From assembly GCA_001657395.1 (NCBI GenBank), contig LYSY01000001.1, positions 868,001-932,000 on the forward strand: 64,000 nt of DNA. Direction: 5' to 3'. The notes under the pieces are model-generated. The model searched no databases and was not told where the DNA came from. It worked only from the letters and a program-made list of their open reading frames with translations. The DNA is from Rhodospirillales bacterium BBD 1991-14. Lineage in GTDB: Bacteria > Pseudomonadota > Alphaproteobacteria > Kiloniellales > Kiloniellaceae. Positions 38,026 to 46,984 of the stretch are shown here, piece after piece; positions within the stretch are counted from its first letter, which is position 1; each line of letters opens with the position of its first letter. The translations under genes were made by a program, and so were the position numbers.

Positions 38026-38331
38026 CTAGTGGGTCCAGCGACCCTTACGATCATACTTGAAATTATCAGAATAAGCTTTTGGCTTAAATGATCTTTCTCT
38101 CGGTCTTTCGACACTATACATCAGGCCCTCGGCCTTGGCGTAGGCAATCGCCTCCTCCAGGCTGTCGAAGCTGAGACGGAGCTGGGATCGGGTATCCGCC
38201 GAGGAGGTCCAGCCCATCAGCGGCTCGACCTGGCGTGCCGCGGTCGGCTCGAACTCCATCATCCAGACATTCGTCCGGGCTCGGCCGGACTGCATGGCCG
38301 TCTTCGGTGGCTGATAGATCCGTACCTGCAT
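38026..38331 (-). CDS. Complex I accessory subunit, NDUFS4-like
   Basis: Protein of 101 residues of the ETC complex I subunit family (NDUFS4/AQDQ type). The stretch ARTNVWMMEFEPTA, the GWTSSADTRSQLRLSFDS block, EEAIAYAKAEGL and the C-terminal YSDNFKYDRKGRWTH are the family's hallmarks. In mitochondria this subunit stabilises the NADH-oxidising arm of complex I; alphaproteobacteria carry the same supernumerary subunit, away from the nuo operon. The ATG at 38331 gives the usual length; the longer in-frame extension looks non-coding. The gene stands alone next to tRNA-Arg. Confidence 0.92.
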   Translation of the reverse strand: MQVRIYQPPKTAMQSGRARTNVWMMEFEPTAARQVEPLMGWTSSADTRSQLRLSFDSLEEAIAYAKAEGLMYSVERPRERSFKPKAYSDNFKYDRKGRWTH

Positions 38332-38466
38332 AGGCGAAGCGCTTTCCATCGTGAAGGGGCGGCAGCACCGGCCGAACCGCCCGCAAACCGGGCGCATGAT
38401 AGCCGCTGCCCGAACCGGCGCAATGCCTTTGATGATGGGGTCCAGACCCCGTTCAGACAGCCTCGG

Positions 38467-38880
38467 TCAAACAGCTTCGAGGGCCGGCTCGTCCGACACT
38501 GCCGCAGCCTCGGCCGGTTGGAAGTCTACGTGGATGTGGTTGCCGTCCGGATCATGGATGTTGACCTGAATGATCTGAAAGCCGGGCACCACGCTGATCC
38601 GGTAGTCCTCGCCCCGTTCCCGCAGGACCGCGAGAAAGTCGGCCAGCCCGCTGGCTGAGAAGGCGAAGTGCTCCAGGCGCAGCTCGCCTTCGGGCGCCGG
38701 TTGCTCGGGCACCCCGATCAGGTGGACCACCGCGGCCTCGCCGCAGTAAAGCCAGGCCCCGGGAAAGCCGAAAGGCGGCCTGTCGCCGCTGACGAAGCCC
38801 AGAACCTCTTCATAAAAGGCGACCATCTTCGCCAGGTTTGCGGTCCTGATATTCACGTGATCGAGTCTGGCGAGAGCCAT
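38467..38880 (-). CDS. VOC (glyoxalase/bleomycin-resistance) family protein
   Basis: Protein of 137 residues with the two beta-alpha-beta-beta-beta modules of the vicinal-oxygen-chelate fold. The start MALARLDHVNIRTANLAKMV provides one metal ligand (His in LDHVNI), RLEHFAFSA another, and the C-terminal HDPDGNHIHVDF block a Glu/Asp-type ligand region. The substrate is unknown; members include glyoxalases, dioxygenases and resistance proteins. GGAGG lies 10 bases upstream of the ATG. Confidence 0.88.
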   Translation of the reverse strand: MALARLDHVNIRTANLAKMVAFYEEVLGFVSGDRPPFGFPGAWLYCGEAAVVHLIGVPEQPAPEGELRLEHFAFSASGLADFLAVLRERGEDYRISVVPGFQIIQVNIHDPDGNHIHVDFQPAEAAAVSDEPALEAV

Positions 38881-39145
38881 GGCATTGGGCCTCCGGGGCG
38901 CCGGCAGGAGTTCAACTGAGCCGCCACCTTACCGGCTTGCGCCGCGCACAGCCAAGCCGCAGCCATGCAGTCCGGGTCTGGGTGCCATGCCGGCCGGAGA
39001 CCCGGGCGTTACCGTTCAGACATTCCGCTGAAACGAATCACCGCCACCGTGACCACGCTTTCCCGTCGCCCGGCCAGACTGCGGCCGGCGCCGGTGACAG
39101 GTGTCGCGCCGCAACTTCGTGAACCTGCCATAGGAGCGACGTGCC

Positions 39146-40294
39146 ATGACGTGGTCATCTCCCCTCTTCCGAACTCCCCTTCCCCGCGCTCTCTGCCAGA
39201 CTCTGGCCGCGGCCGGGCTGCTGATTGCAGCCGCCGGCCCGGCCCTGGCCGACATCCCCATTGCCACTGCCGGCCCCATGACCGGGTCGCTCGCCGGTTT
39301 CGGCGAACAGTTCCGCCACGGTGCCAGCTTGGCCGTGCGCGACATCAACGCCCGCGGCGGTGTTCTCGGGGAAAAGCTGGCTCTCACAATCGAAGACGAC
39401 GTCTGCGACCCCAAGCAGGCGGTGGCGGTGGCCAACCGTCTGGTCGGCAAGGGTGTGGTCTTCGTCGCCGGGCATGCCTGTTCCGGCAGTTCGATCGCGG
39501 CCTCCAAGGTCTATGAGGAGGAAGGCCTGCTGATGATCTCCCCCGCCTCCACTGCCCCGGAACTGACCGAAGACGGCGGCGACCTGGTGTTCCGCGTCTG
39601 TGGCCGCGACGATCAGCAGGCCGATGTGGCGGCGGACTACATCCACCGCACCATGCCTGAGGCGCGGGTCGCGGTGCTGCACGACAAGTCCGCCTACGGC
39701 AAGGGTCTGGCGACGGAGACCCGGCGCAAACTCGCCGCGCTCGGCCAGACCATCGCGCTCGACGAAGCCTACACCGCCGGCGAGAAGGACTACCGGGCGG
39801 TGGTCAGCAAGCTGAAGCAGGCCGATATCGATCTCGTTTTCGTCGGCGGCTACCACACCGAAATCGGCCTCATGGTCCGCCAGGCCAAGACAGCCGGCCT
39901 GGAGGCGACCTTCATGGCCGGCGACGGACTGATGAGTCCCGACTTCTGGGGCGTCTCAGGCGGCGAAGCGGAAGGCACGCTGATGACCTTCTCCGCCGAC
40001 CCCCGCAAGAACGCCGCCGCCCGTGCGGTGGTCGAGCGCTTCGAAGCCGAGGGCGTCGAGCCGGCGGGCTACACCCTCTATGCCTATGCGGCGGTACAGG
40101 TCTGGGCGCAGGCGGCGGCGAAGGCCGGCAGCGTCGATCCGGAAGCGGTCGCCGCGGCGCTGAGAGGCCACGATTTCGCCAGCGTCCTCGGCGAGATCGT
40201 TTTCGACCGAAAGGGCGACGTCTCGGTTCCGGGCTACGTGGTGTATCGCTGGAGCGAAGGCGGCTACGACTACGCTTCGAAGATGAAAAACTGA
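39146..40294 (+). CDS. Branched-chain amino-acid type periplasmic binding protein
   Basis: Solute-binding protein of 382 residues of the LivJ/LivK family. The signal peptide ends at GPALA before DIPIATAGPMTGSLAGFG. The block ISPASTAPELTEDGGDLVFR, YGKGLATETRRKL and DIDLVFVGGYHTEIGLMVRQ are diagnostic. AGGAG lies upstream of the ATG at 39146. No liv permease or ATPase genes are adjacent, so it either serves a transporter encoded elsewhere or is an orphan receptor. The ligand cannot be predicted from sequence alone. Confidence 0.92.
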   Translation: MTWSSPLFRTPLPRALCQTLAAAGLLIAAAGPALADIPIATAGPMTGSLAGFGEQFRHGASLAVRDINARGGVLGEKLALTIEDDVCDPKQAVAVANRLVGKGVVFVAGHACSGSSIAASKVYEEEGLLMISPASTAPELTEDGGDLVFRVCGRDDQQADVAADYIHRTMPEARVAVLHDKSAYGKGLATETRRKLAALGQTIALDEAYTAGEKDYRAVVSKLKQADIDLVFVGGYHTEIGLMVRQAKTAGLEATFMAGDGLMSPDFWGVSGGEAEGTLMTFSADPRKNAAARAVVERFEAEGVEPAGYTLYAYAAVQVWAQAAAKAGSVDPEAVAAALRGHDFASVLGEIVFDRKGDVSVPGYVVYRWSEGGYDYASKMKN

Positions 40295-40361
40295 CGGACC
40301 GGGATAGCGGCGGGCTGTTGCGCGCAACAGGCCTGCCGCCCCTGTCTCCTCAGTCCGCCGC

Positions 40362-40832
40362 CTAGGCGGCGCGATGGACGACCTCGAAGCGCTCGAACAA
40401 CAGCTCGCTCTCGTTCTCGTCGAAGGGCAGACCGATGGCTTGCGAACGCCGGGCGAAATAGCGCCGATGCCCATCAAGCCACCAGGCAAGCGTGCGATCC
40501 CCCTCGCCCTCGTCCCAGGCAAAGGCCTCGTCGACCGACATTAGGGGACCGCGGCGTGTCTCGGTGGTTCGGATGGTGCAGCGCGGACGGCCCGAACCGT
40601 CCAGCACAATGAAGTAGGCACCGACTTCCGGCAGAGTGTCGCCGTCAAGTTCCGCCTCCGCAACCCAACCGACGGTCGCCCGCTTGGGGCCCGAAACGAC
40701 GAGCTCGGCGAGTTCATCCGCAAAGCCCGGCGAGTCGCCGAAATGAAAGGCTTCAATGATCGTCTCTGCCGGTATTCCCAGATCGGCCCTCACCCGTTCG
40801 CGATAAGCCGTCACCTCGTTCAGTTCGCCCAT
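40362..40832 (-). CDS. ASCH-domain protein
   Basis: Protein of 156 residues with an ASCH domain, a PUA-like fold thought to bind RNA. The GDSPGFADELAELVVSGPKRAT start, the acidic LDGDTLPEVGAYFIVLDGSG loop and the C-terminal LPFDENESELLFERFEVV stretch match the family (YhfF-type). Related proteins may process or bind modified nucleosides. The ATG at 40832 is preferred over 40838 because AAAGGA lies 5 bases ahead of it. It is divergent from the methyltransferase gene. Confidence 0.85.
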   Translation of the reverse strand: MGELNEVTAYRERVRADLGIPAETIIEAFHFGDSPGFADELAELVVSGPKRATVGWVAEAELDGDTLPEVGAYFIVLDGSGRPRCTIRTTETRRGPLMSVDEAFAWDEGEGDRTLAWWLDGHRRYFARRSQAIGLPFDENESELLFERFEVVHRAA

Positions 40833-40954
40833 TGGCATCCTTTCCCGGTGCCTGTCCTGTTGCTTGAGTGCGGCTTCTGCCCACCAGGATATCGCCCTTG
40901 AATCGTTTCGCAACACCCGCCATTAACTGCATGCTCCGCATCACCCGAAAAGCG

Positions 40955-41725
40955 ATGACCGCCATGCCCAACAAGCGCAAGACCGCCCTCAGCGACCGCG
41001 AACTTTGGGACCAGAAGGCGGCAGACTGGCATCGCCAGGTCGGTGACGACGGCGACCTCAACCGCCGCCTGAACAGCGACCCGGTCCTCTGGCGCTTCCT
41101 CGGCAGCGTCGGCGGGCTGGACGTGCTCGATGCCGGCTGCGGCACCGGCTATCTCGCCCGTCAATTGGCCCGCAAGGGCGCAAGGGTTACCGGGGTGGAT
41201 CTTTCCGGAGAAATGATCGCTCTGGCGGGCCGCCTGGCATCCGAGCAAGGTCTTGGGATGACCTTGATGGAGGATGACTGCGCCGGCCTCTCCCGGATTG
41301 CCGATGCGAGCCAGGACCGCGTCGTCTCCAACTATGTGCTGCACGATGTGGCGGACCACCGCGCCGCGCTGCGGTCCATTGCCCGGGTCCTGCGGCCGGG
41401 CGGTCGCGCAGCCCTGGTCTTTCTGCACCCCTGCTTTCCGCTGGACGACGTCGGCGGTGACTCGGATGAGGTGACCTACCGCTGGTCCTGGAGTTACTTC
41501 GACGAAGCCGCTGTCGAGGACCCGCCGTGGAACCACTTCACCTCGGTCTTCACCAGCTATCACAGGCCGCTCTCGGCCTACTGGCGGGCCATCACCAAGA
41601 GCGGTCTCAGGGTCGTCGACTTCGACGAGCCGGTCGCACCAACCGACGCCGATCTGCCGGCGGAGCGCTTGCGGTACCTGCGGATGCGGCCCAACTCGGT
41701 CGCCTTCCTGCTCGAGAAGGCCTGA
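40955..41725 (+). CDS. Class I SAM-dependent methyltransferase
   Basis: Methyltransferase of about 256 residues. Motif I reads VLDAGCGTGYLARQLA, motif II VTGVDLSGEMIALA and post-I NYVLHDVADHRAAL. The C-terminal region with SYHRPLSAYWRAITKSGLRV resembles methyltransferase-11/25 members that act on small molecules. The substrate is unknown. Start codons at 40955 and 40964 are both possible; neither has a strong ribosome binding site. Divergent from the ASCH gene and followed by tRNA-Pro on the opposite strand. Confidence 0.88.
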   Translation: MTAMPNKRKTALSDRELWDQKAADWHRQVGDDGDLNRRLNSDPVLWRFLGSVGGLDVLDAGCGTGYLARQLARKGARVTGVDLSGEMIALAGRLASEQGLGMTLMEDDCAGLSRIADASQDRVVSNYVLHDVADHRAALRSIARVLRPGGRAALVFLHPCFPLDDVGGDSDEVTYRWSWSYFDEAAVEDPPWNHFTSVFTSYHRPLSAYWRAITKSGLRVVDFDEPVAPTDADLPAERLRYLRMRPNSVAFLLEKA

Positions 41726-41783
41726 CCGAAACAAGCGGCGTCACTTGTCGGTTGGTGGCGGTTGATTGGCGGCGGTTGATTGA

Positions 41784-41860
<77 letters not shown>

Positions 41861-42273
41861 AGCCGCGGAAACTAAGGGGTTTCGGCCGATCCGGCAAGGG
41901 CCACCGATGCCCGAAAACGGAACGAAGCGGCACAGGGCAGGGAGGAAGTCCCGGATACCGCGGCTTCCGGGATTGTCTGACGAAAGCCCTGGTCTCGCGG
42001 CTGCGCAGCACCGGCGTTGCCGTTCGGCCGGCGCCGGAAACGTTCAAATCCACGCCTCCCCTGCTGGTTGCAGAAGCAGTCGCCGCCACTGCTTTAGGCC
42101 GGAGAGTCTCCCAGGTTCTGGGGCGCCGCACGCAACAAAACCACAAAAAAAGGGGCAAAAAAGGGTTGGCGGCTCACACGGCGCCTTTCTTTCTCGCAAC
42201 TTTCAGGATATTAGGGGGCGTGGGAGAGTCGCCTCTATTCGACCGCCGGGGGGTGGGGCGAAAGGCAGGGGCC
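41861..42273. other. Intergenic region upstream of the outer-membrane/protease locus
   Basis: About 413 bases without a gene, carrying the promoter of tRNA-Pro on one side and that of the six-gene locus on the other. An A-rich tract at 42133-42160 precedes a possible promoter zone (GATATTAG near 42209). The frame of the downstream gene stays open throughout this region and even through the tRNA, which shows that openness here is not evidence of coding. No typical ECF -35 GGAAC element was found close to the start. Confidence 0.45.
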
Positions 42274-44385
42274 ATGCGTAAGGGAAGACGTGGCAACAAG
42301 GGAGCCACGCCCGGGTTTGGTGTGTGCGGCCGGTGCAGGGCCGGTCAGAGTGTTTTCCACCTGCGGATCTTGTGGGGTCCGGTGCTGGGTAGTGCTGTCC
42401 TGGCAGCGGGCGCGGTGTTTGGCGCGTCCACGTCCTGGGCACAGGATTGGGTGCCTGAACTGCAGGGCGCCGAGGGCGAGGCCCGCGGGCGCAGCGATCC
42501 CATCGTCATCTCACTGCCACCCGACCTGGACGCGGGCGTCTATGACCGTCTGGCCGTCGAGATCGACGATATCGACATGACCGCCTTCGCCAGCACGGCG
42601 CCCGGCCAGATCACGATCAACCCGCCTGAATCCCTGAGCACGGGCCAGCACACGGTGCGCCTGATCGAGCGGGGTGAGGACGGCAGCATCCTGGAGCGCG
42701 GCGTCTGGGTTGTGGAGGTTCGCTTCTCCGAACTGGTGCGCGACTTCTCCGTCAATGCGGACCTGGCCGGCGAAGTCAACGGCCGGGTGCTGGACGGCGG
42801 CCTCGACACGCCCCCGCAGCATGTGACCGGTGAAAGCGGCGGCAACCTGGAAGCCTCCGCCGGCGATGAGAACTGGCGCGTCTCGGTGCAAAGCAACTAC
42901 ATCTACAACTCGCAGCTTGAGCTGGGCCTGAACGACCGCAACCTGGACCTGGGCGAGTACCGCATCGACGGCGACTTCCAGAACGAGGACTTCTTTGCCG
43001 GGCTCACCGCCGGCAACCACGACACCGGCATCGAAAGCCTGATCATGTCGGCCTTCAACCGCCGCGGCGTCTCGGTCCGGGCCGGCACCGCGGACGACCG
43101 TCTCAGTGCGACCGGTTTCGTGCTCCGCACCGAATCCATTGTCGGCACACGGCATGTCCTGGGGATCAGCCACGACGAGGAGCGCATCGAGGGAGCGTCC
43201 ATCTCTGTGCGGCCGATCGAGGCGCTGCAGGACAACATCCTGCTGACCGGCGTCTACTACAGCGGCGAAGGCAGCGACGGCGGCTTCGGCATCGGCACCG
43301 AAGAGATCATCAACGAAGGCGACGGCTGGTCGGTCGCCGCCGACACCCTGTGGTTCGACGAAAGCCTGCGCCTGCGCGGTGAGTTTGCCGAGGCCAGCTT
43401 TGACTTCGACGGCAAGGATGCCGGCTTCGACGCGGAGACGGCAAACGCCTACTCCGTCCTCGCTTCCGTCGAGCCGCTGCGCGGCACAACCTTGGACGGA
43501 AGCGTGGTGAACTGGACGATCAGCGCCCAGCGCGAGCAGGTCGACACCTTCTTCCAGAGCCTCGCCAATCCGTCCATCCAGGCGGACCGGGAGACGAACT
43601 CGGTCTTCACGGACTTCTTCTGGGATCAGTTCGCCGCGCAGCTGCGCGTCGACCATCAACTGAACAACGTCGACGATCTGGACTTCCTGCCGACCGACCG
43701 CATGCTCAGCGGTTACTTCAACGGGACCTACACACCCTATGTGGAGCCCTCCGAAGACGGCAGCCTGCCGTGGTTCGGCCAACCCTTCTTCGGCGTCAAC
43801 GCCTCGGTCACCGACATCAACAGGGTCGAGCGGTCGGCGGACTTTCCTGAAGACGACGCCAACAACATCAGCAAGTCGCTCACCCTCAACACCGGGTCCA
43901 ACTACGAGACCTGGAGCTGGAACCTGTCGCACACGATCTACACCTTCGATGACGAGATCAACATCAGCAACGACAGCATCAACAACACGACCGGCCTGAG
44001 CGGCTACTTCCTGATCGACGACTGGCTGACCCTGTCGCCCAGCGTGCAGTACGACGTGTTCGAAGACACGGATAGCGGCAAAGCCAGCAGGACCATCAAC
44101 CTGGGGATAGCAACGGATATCACAGTGATCCCCGACACGCTAGCAGCCAGCTTCTCCTACAATATGAACGTACGGACCGGCGACGGCGACACACCGGATA
44201 CCAGCAGCCTGAGCGGCGAAGTCGTCTGGACCCTGCGGGAGCCGGACGTCAACACCCTGGGCATTGCCCTGGCCTTCAACGGCTTCATTCAGGAAACGCG
44301 GAATGACGATTTCGTCAGCCCAGAAGACGATGTGCAGTACCAGGCCTTCACCACGCTCCGGCTGTCGCTGCCGGTGAGTTATTGA
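42274..44385 (+). CDS. Predicted outer-membrane beta-barrel protein with N-terminal beta-sandwich
   Basis: Protein of 703 residues. A long signal peptide (basic MRKGRRGNKG, hydrophobic core, likely cut after SWA near residue 56) is followed by a beta-sandwich-like domain (about 75-165; e.g. LAVEIDDIDMTAF and GQHTVRLIERGEDGS). The remainder is a long series of alternating amphipathic strands rich in Asn, Asp and aromatic residues. The chain ends LRLSLPVSY, an aromatic-terminated strand as recognised by the BAM machinery. It lacks a TonB box and plug. GCAGGGG precedes the ATG at 42274. It is the first gene of a six-gene run and lies 11 bp before the first of two paralogous exported proteins. 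I do not recognise the family. Confidence 0.75.
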   Translation: MRKGRRGNKGATPGFGVCGRCRAGQSVFHLRILWGPVLGSAVLAAGAVFGASTSWAQDWVPELQGAEGEARGRSDPIVISLPPDLDAGVYDRLAVEIDDIDMTAFASTAPGQITINPPESLSTGQHTVRLIERGEDGSILERGVWVVEVRFSELVRDFSVNADLAGEVNGRVLDGGLDTPPQHVTGESGGNLEASAGDENWRVSVQSNYIYNSQLELGLNDRNLDLGEYRIDGDFQNEDFFAGLTAGNHDTGIESLIMSAFNRRGVSVRAGTADDRLSATGFVLRTESIVGTRHVLGISHDEERIEGASISVRPIEALQDNILLTGVYYSGEGSDGGFGIGTEEIINEGDGWSVAADTLWFDESLRLRGEFAEASFDFDGKDAGFDAETANAYSVLASVEPLRGTTLDGSVVNWTISAQREQVDTFFQSLANPSIQADRETNSVFTDFFWDQFAAQLRVDHQLNNVDDLDFLPTDRMLSGYFNGTYTPYVEPSEDGSLPWFGQPFFGVNASVTDINRVERSADFPEDDANNISKSLTLNTGSNYETWSWNLSHTIYTFDDEINISNDSINNTTGLSGYFLIDDWLTLSPSVQYDVFEDTDSGKASRTINLGIATDITVIPDTLAASFSYNMNVRTGDGDTPDTSSLSGEVVWTLREPDVNTLGIALAFNGFIQETRNDDFVSPEDDVQYQAFTTLRLSLPVSY

Positions 44386-44396
44386 GGGCACGGGTT

Positions 44397-45596
44397 ATGA
44401 TGAGATCCTTCGTTAGCGTTCTTGCGCTGTTGTCAGCCGTCGTTGGCATCCTCCTGGCTACCTCGGCAGTGCAAGCTCAGACCGTTGTCACCGTCGATCC
44501 AACGCCGAGCCGGGCCGCGATCTCGCTGGACGGCCCCTCCACCGTCACCATTGCCTGGCGGGTGTCACGCACCTCCACTCCAGCAGGCACAGTCAACTCA
44601 GCACCCGCGCAGCTTTCGGTCGGAGGCTTCAGCGCAGGTACCCTCGGCAGCACTTTTACACGCGCGTTCCCGGGTGCGGGAACCCAGTCGGCGACCTTTG
44701 TGGAGACCTTGGTAATTCCCCGAGACCTCGCATTTCGTGCCACAAGGTCAGGTGCCCCGATACTGGTTTCCCGCACATTCACGGATGTTATCAGCGCGGT
44801 CAATGACACCGGCACCGTCGCACTCTTCCCCTCCGGTCCCGGCTCGGAGCCCTTCTCCATACGGCGGCTCGATCTCACCTTCGACGACCGCTCGCGCGTG
44901 CGGGTGCTCGCCAAGGGCAGCCGGCTGCGGGCCATCGCGGAGATCAATACGACCGGGTCGGGCCTGATCGTGGGGCAGTGGGAAATCGCACCGGCAACCA
45001 CCACCTCCGGAGCGCCGGTCTTCCGCCCGCTCGCGCTGGTGCGCCAGAACGTCGCCGGCGGCCGGCGGGTGTTCATCACCAGCCCGCCCCTGCCGACGCG
45101 CTTTGAGGGCACCAACCTGGTTCGGCTCAACATCACCGATCCGGCAACCCTCTTCGATGAGCCGGAACTCCAATACTACGTGACGCCGGAGAGCCCCCTG
45201 CCCGAGCGCCAGGAGCCGCGGCTGCTACTGATGACCAGCCCCAGCCCCGGCACGCCGTTGACCCTGACGACCCGCTTCGCCTGGCAGGCCGTGCCCGGCG
45301 CCAAGGCCTACAAGCTGGAGTTCTTTCCGGCCATTCCCGTCCGGGCCGAACCGCCGTCCCAGGACGAGGTCGTCGCCAACCTCCCGCTGGACCCGGGCCC
45401 AGCGCCTCAGACCGATCCGGCTGCAGGCCCCTTGACGGGGATCGTGTTGCCGGGAGCGGTCACCGAAACACGGCTGAAGGACTTCACCCTGGCCCACCTG
45501 CCGGCCCAACGCCGCTACCGCTGGATCGTGACTGCGATCGGCGAGGACGGTGCGGTTCTGGGGGCCAGCGCCATGCGGGAGATCTACAAGCCTTAA
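44397..45596 (+). CDS. Exported beta-sandwich protein, paralogue A
   Basis: Protein of 399 residues with a clear Sec signal peptide (cut near VQAQ). The body is strand-rich with few charged helices and no catalytic motif. It shares blocks with the next gene: a GAPVFRPLALVRQ segment, EGTNLVRLNITDP, LQYYVTP, a fibronectin-III-like FAWQAVPGAKAYKLEFF and the shared C-terminus REIYKP. GAGGG lies 8 bases upstream of ATG 44397. The start is 11 bp after the barrel gene stop, so it is almost certainly co-transcribed. It may be a periplasmic or surface partner of the barrel protein. Confidence 0.75.
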   Translation: MMRSFVSVLALLSAVVGILLATSAVQAQTVVTVDPTPSRAAISLDGPSTVTIAWRVSRTSTPAGTVNSAPAQLSVGGFSAGTLGSTFTRAFPGAGTQSATFVETLVIPRDLAFRATRSGAPILVSRTFTDVISAVNDTGTVALFPSGPGSEPFSIRRLDLTFDDRSRVRVLAKGSRLRAIAEINTTGSGLIVGQWEIAPATTTSGAPVFRPLALVRQNVAGGRRVFITSPPLPTRFEGTNLVRLNITDPATLFDEPELQYYVTPESPLPERQEPRLLLMTSPSPGTPLTLTTRFAWQAVPGAKAYKLEFFPAIPVRAEPPSQDEVVANLPLDPGPAPQTDPAAGPLTGIVLPGAVTETRLKDFTLAHLPAQRRYRWIVTAIGEDGAVLGASAMREIYKP

Positions 45597-45727
45597 CGCC
45601 CTGTCGAACACCGTTACCCGCCGTTGAACCCGGGCTCCGGCCATCGCGACCAACGGGAGAACCGCAGCCAAGGCCCGGTGGCCCGACGCTTTGCTGCGCA
45701 ACGGATCGTTAGGCAAGGAATAAAATC

Positions 45728-46942
45728 ATGCGCCCACGAGCAACCCGCCTTATCCTCGCAAGGACCGCCGCAGCGGCGGCCCTGATGCTTTCAGCCCTGC
45801 CGGCCGCGGCCGCGGTGGATACCGTCCAGCCGTCGCCGAGCAAGGCGCAGGTGGCCGCGACGGGCGCGAGCAGCATCGCCGTCACCTGGCGTGTTGGGCG
45901 CAGCATCGTCAGCATGCTGCCGTCGCCCGGCACCATCGGATCGCAGCGCGCAGAGCTGCTGATCAACGGTTCCGTGGTCGCCACCATAGGCCGGCGTCTG
46001 GAGCAGACGACGGAAGGCGAGCAAACGCCTGAGACGTTTCTTTTCCGCGAAACCGTCAGCATTCCGCAGTCCCTCGTCTACCGGGCCATAAAGCAGGAAA
46101 GCCCCATCGTCATTCGGCGCAGCTTCGAAGACAGCGTCGAGACGGGGTCGGAAGACGGCGAAGTTCTGGTGGTGCCCGCCGGACCCGGATCTGCCGAACT
46201 CTCGATTCAGCGCATCTCGCTTTCCTTTTTCGACGATTCGCGCACCCAGGTGCTGCCCAAGAACAGCGATTTGCGGGCCGTTGCCGAGGTGAACACAACC
46301 GGCGTCAGCCTGCTGACCGGGGTCTGGGAAGTTGCCAGCGGCAGCTCAACGGCCGGAGCGCCGGTCTTTCGGCCCCTGACTCTGGTGCGCCAGGGCATCG
46401 CCGCTAGCGGACGGACTGTCGTCACCTCGCCGCGCCTGCCCACCGCAACGGAGGGCACCAACCTGGTGCGCTTTCGCATCACCAACCCGGAAACCGATTT
46501 CCGGCAGCCCGTCCTTCAGTATTACGTGACGCCGCCCAGCGCGACCGTTGCCGTCGATCCGCTGCGGGAGATCCTCCTCTCCGGGCCGCGCCCCGGCGAA
46601 GCGCTGACCGAGGACACGCGCTTTGCCTGGACTGCGCTCGCCGGCGCGGCGACCTACCACCTGGAGCTCTTCGCAGCGCCCGCAGGCCCGGCCGAGCCTG
46701 TCGATACCCAGGCGGTGCGCAGTGAGATCCCCCTTGATCCGTCACCCGAGACCGGGCAAACGGACGGCCAGGTTCCGCTGGCCGGGGTCTTTGTGCAGGG
46801 CAGCGAAAATGAGGCCCGCCTGGCCGATTTCACTCTCGCCCAGTTGCCGGGCGATCGCCGCTATCTCTGGAAGGTCAGCGCAATTGATGCTAAGGGCGCT
46901 GTCATCGGGTCCAGTTCGGTCAGGGAGATCTACAAACCTTAG
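45728..46942 (+). CDS. Exported beta-sandwich protein, paralogue B
   Basis: Protein of 404 residues with a signal peptide ending near LPAAAA. It is a paralogue of the preceding gene product: GAPVFRPLTLVRQ, EGTNLVRFRITNP, LQYYVTP, FAWTALAGAATYHLELF and the terminal REIYKP correspond block for block. The duplication is old, since the N-terminal halves have diverged. AAGGAATAAAATC precedes the ATG. A 131-bp gap separates it from paralogue A and may hold an internal promoter. The ECF sigma gene follows after 42 bp. Function unknown. Confidence 0.75.
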   Translation: MRPRATRLILARTAAAAALMLSALPAAAAVDTVQPSPSKAQVAATGASSIAVTWRVGRSIVSMLPSPGTIGSQRAELLINGSVVATIGRRLEQTTEGEQTPETFLFRETVSIPQSLVYRAIKQESPIVIRRSFEDSVETGSEDGEVLVVPAGPGSAELSIQRISLSFFDDSRTQVLPKNSDLRAVAEVNTTGVSLLTGVWEVASGSSTAGAPVFRPLTLVRQGIAASGRTVVTSPRLPTATEGTNLVRFRITNPETDFRQPVLQYYVTPPSATVAVDPLREILLSGPRPGEALTEDTRFAWTALAGAATYHLELFAAPAGPAEPVDTQAVRSEIPLDPSPETGQTDGQVPLAGVFVQGSENEARLADFTLAQLPGDRRYLWKVSAIDAKGAVIGSSSVREIYKP

Positions 46943-46984
46943 GCGTCCTCGGACCCGGGTCGCCGCTTGCCGTGAGGACTTCTC

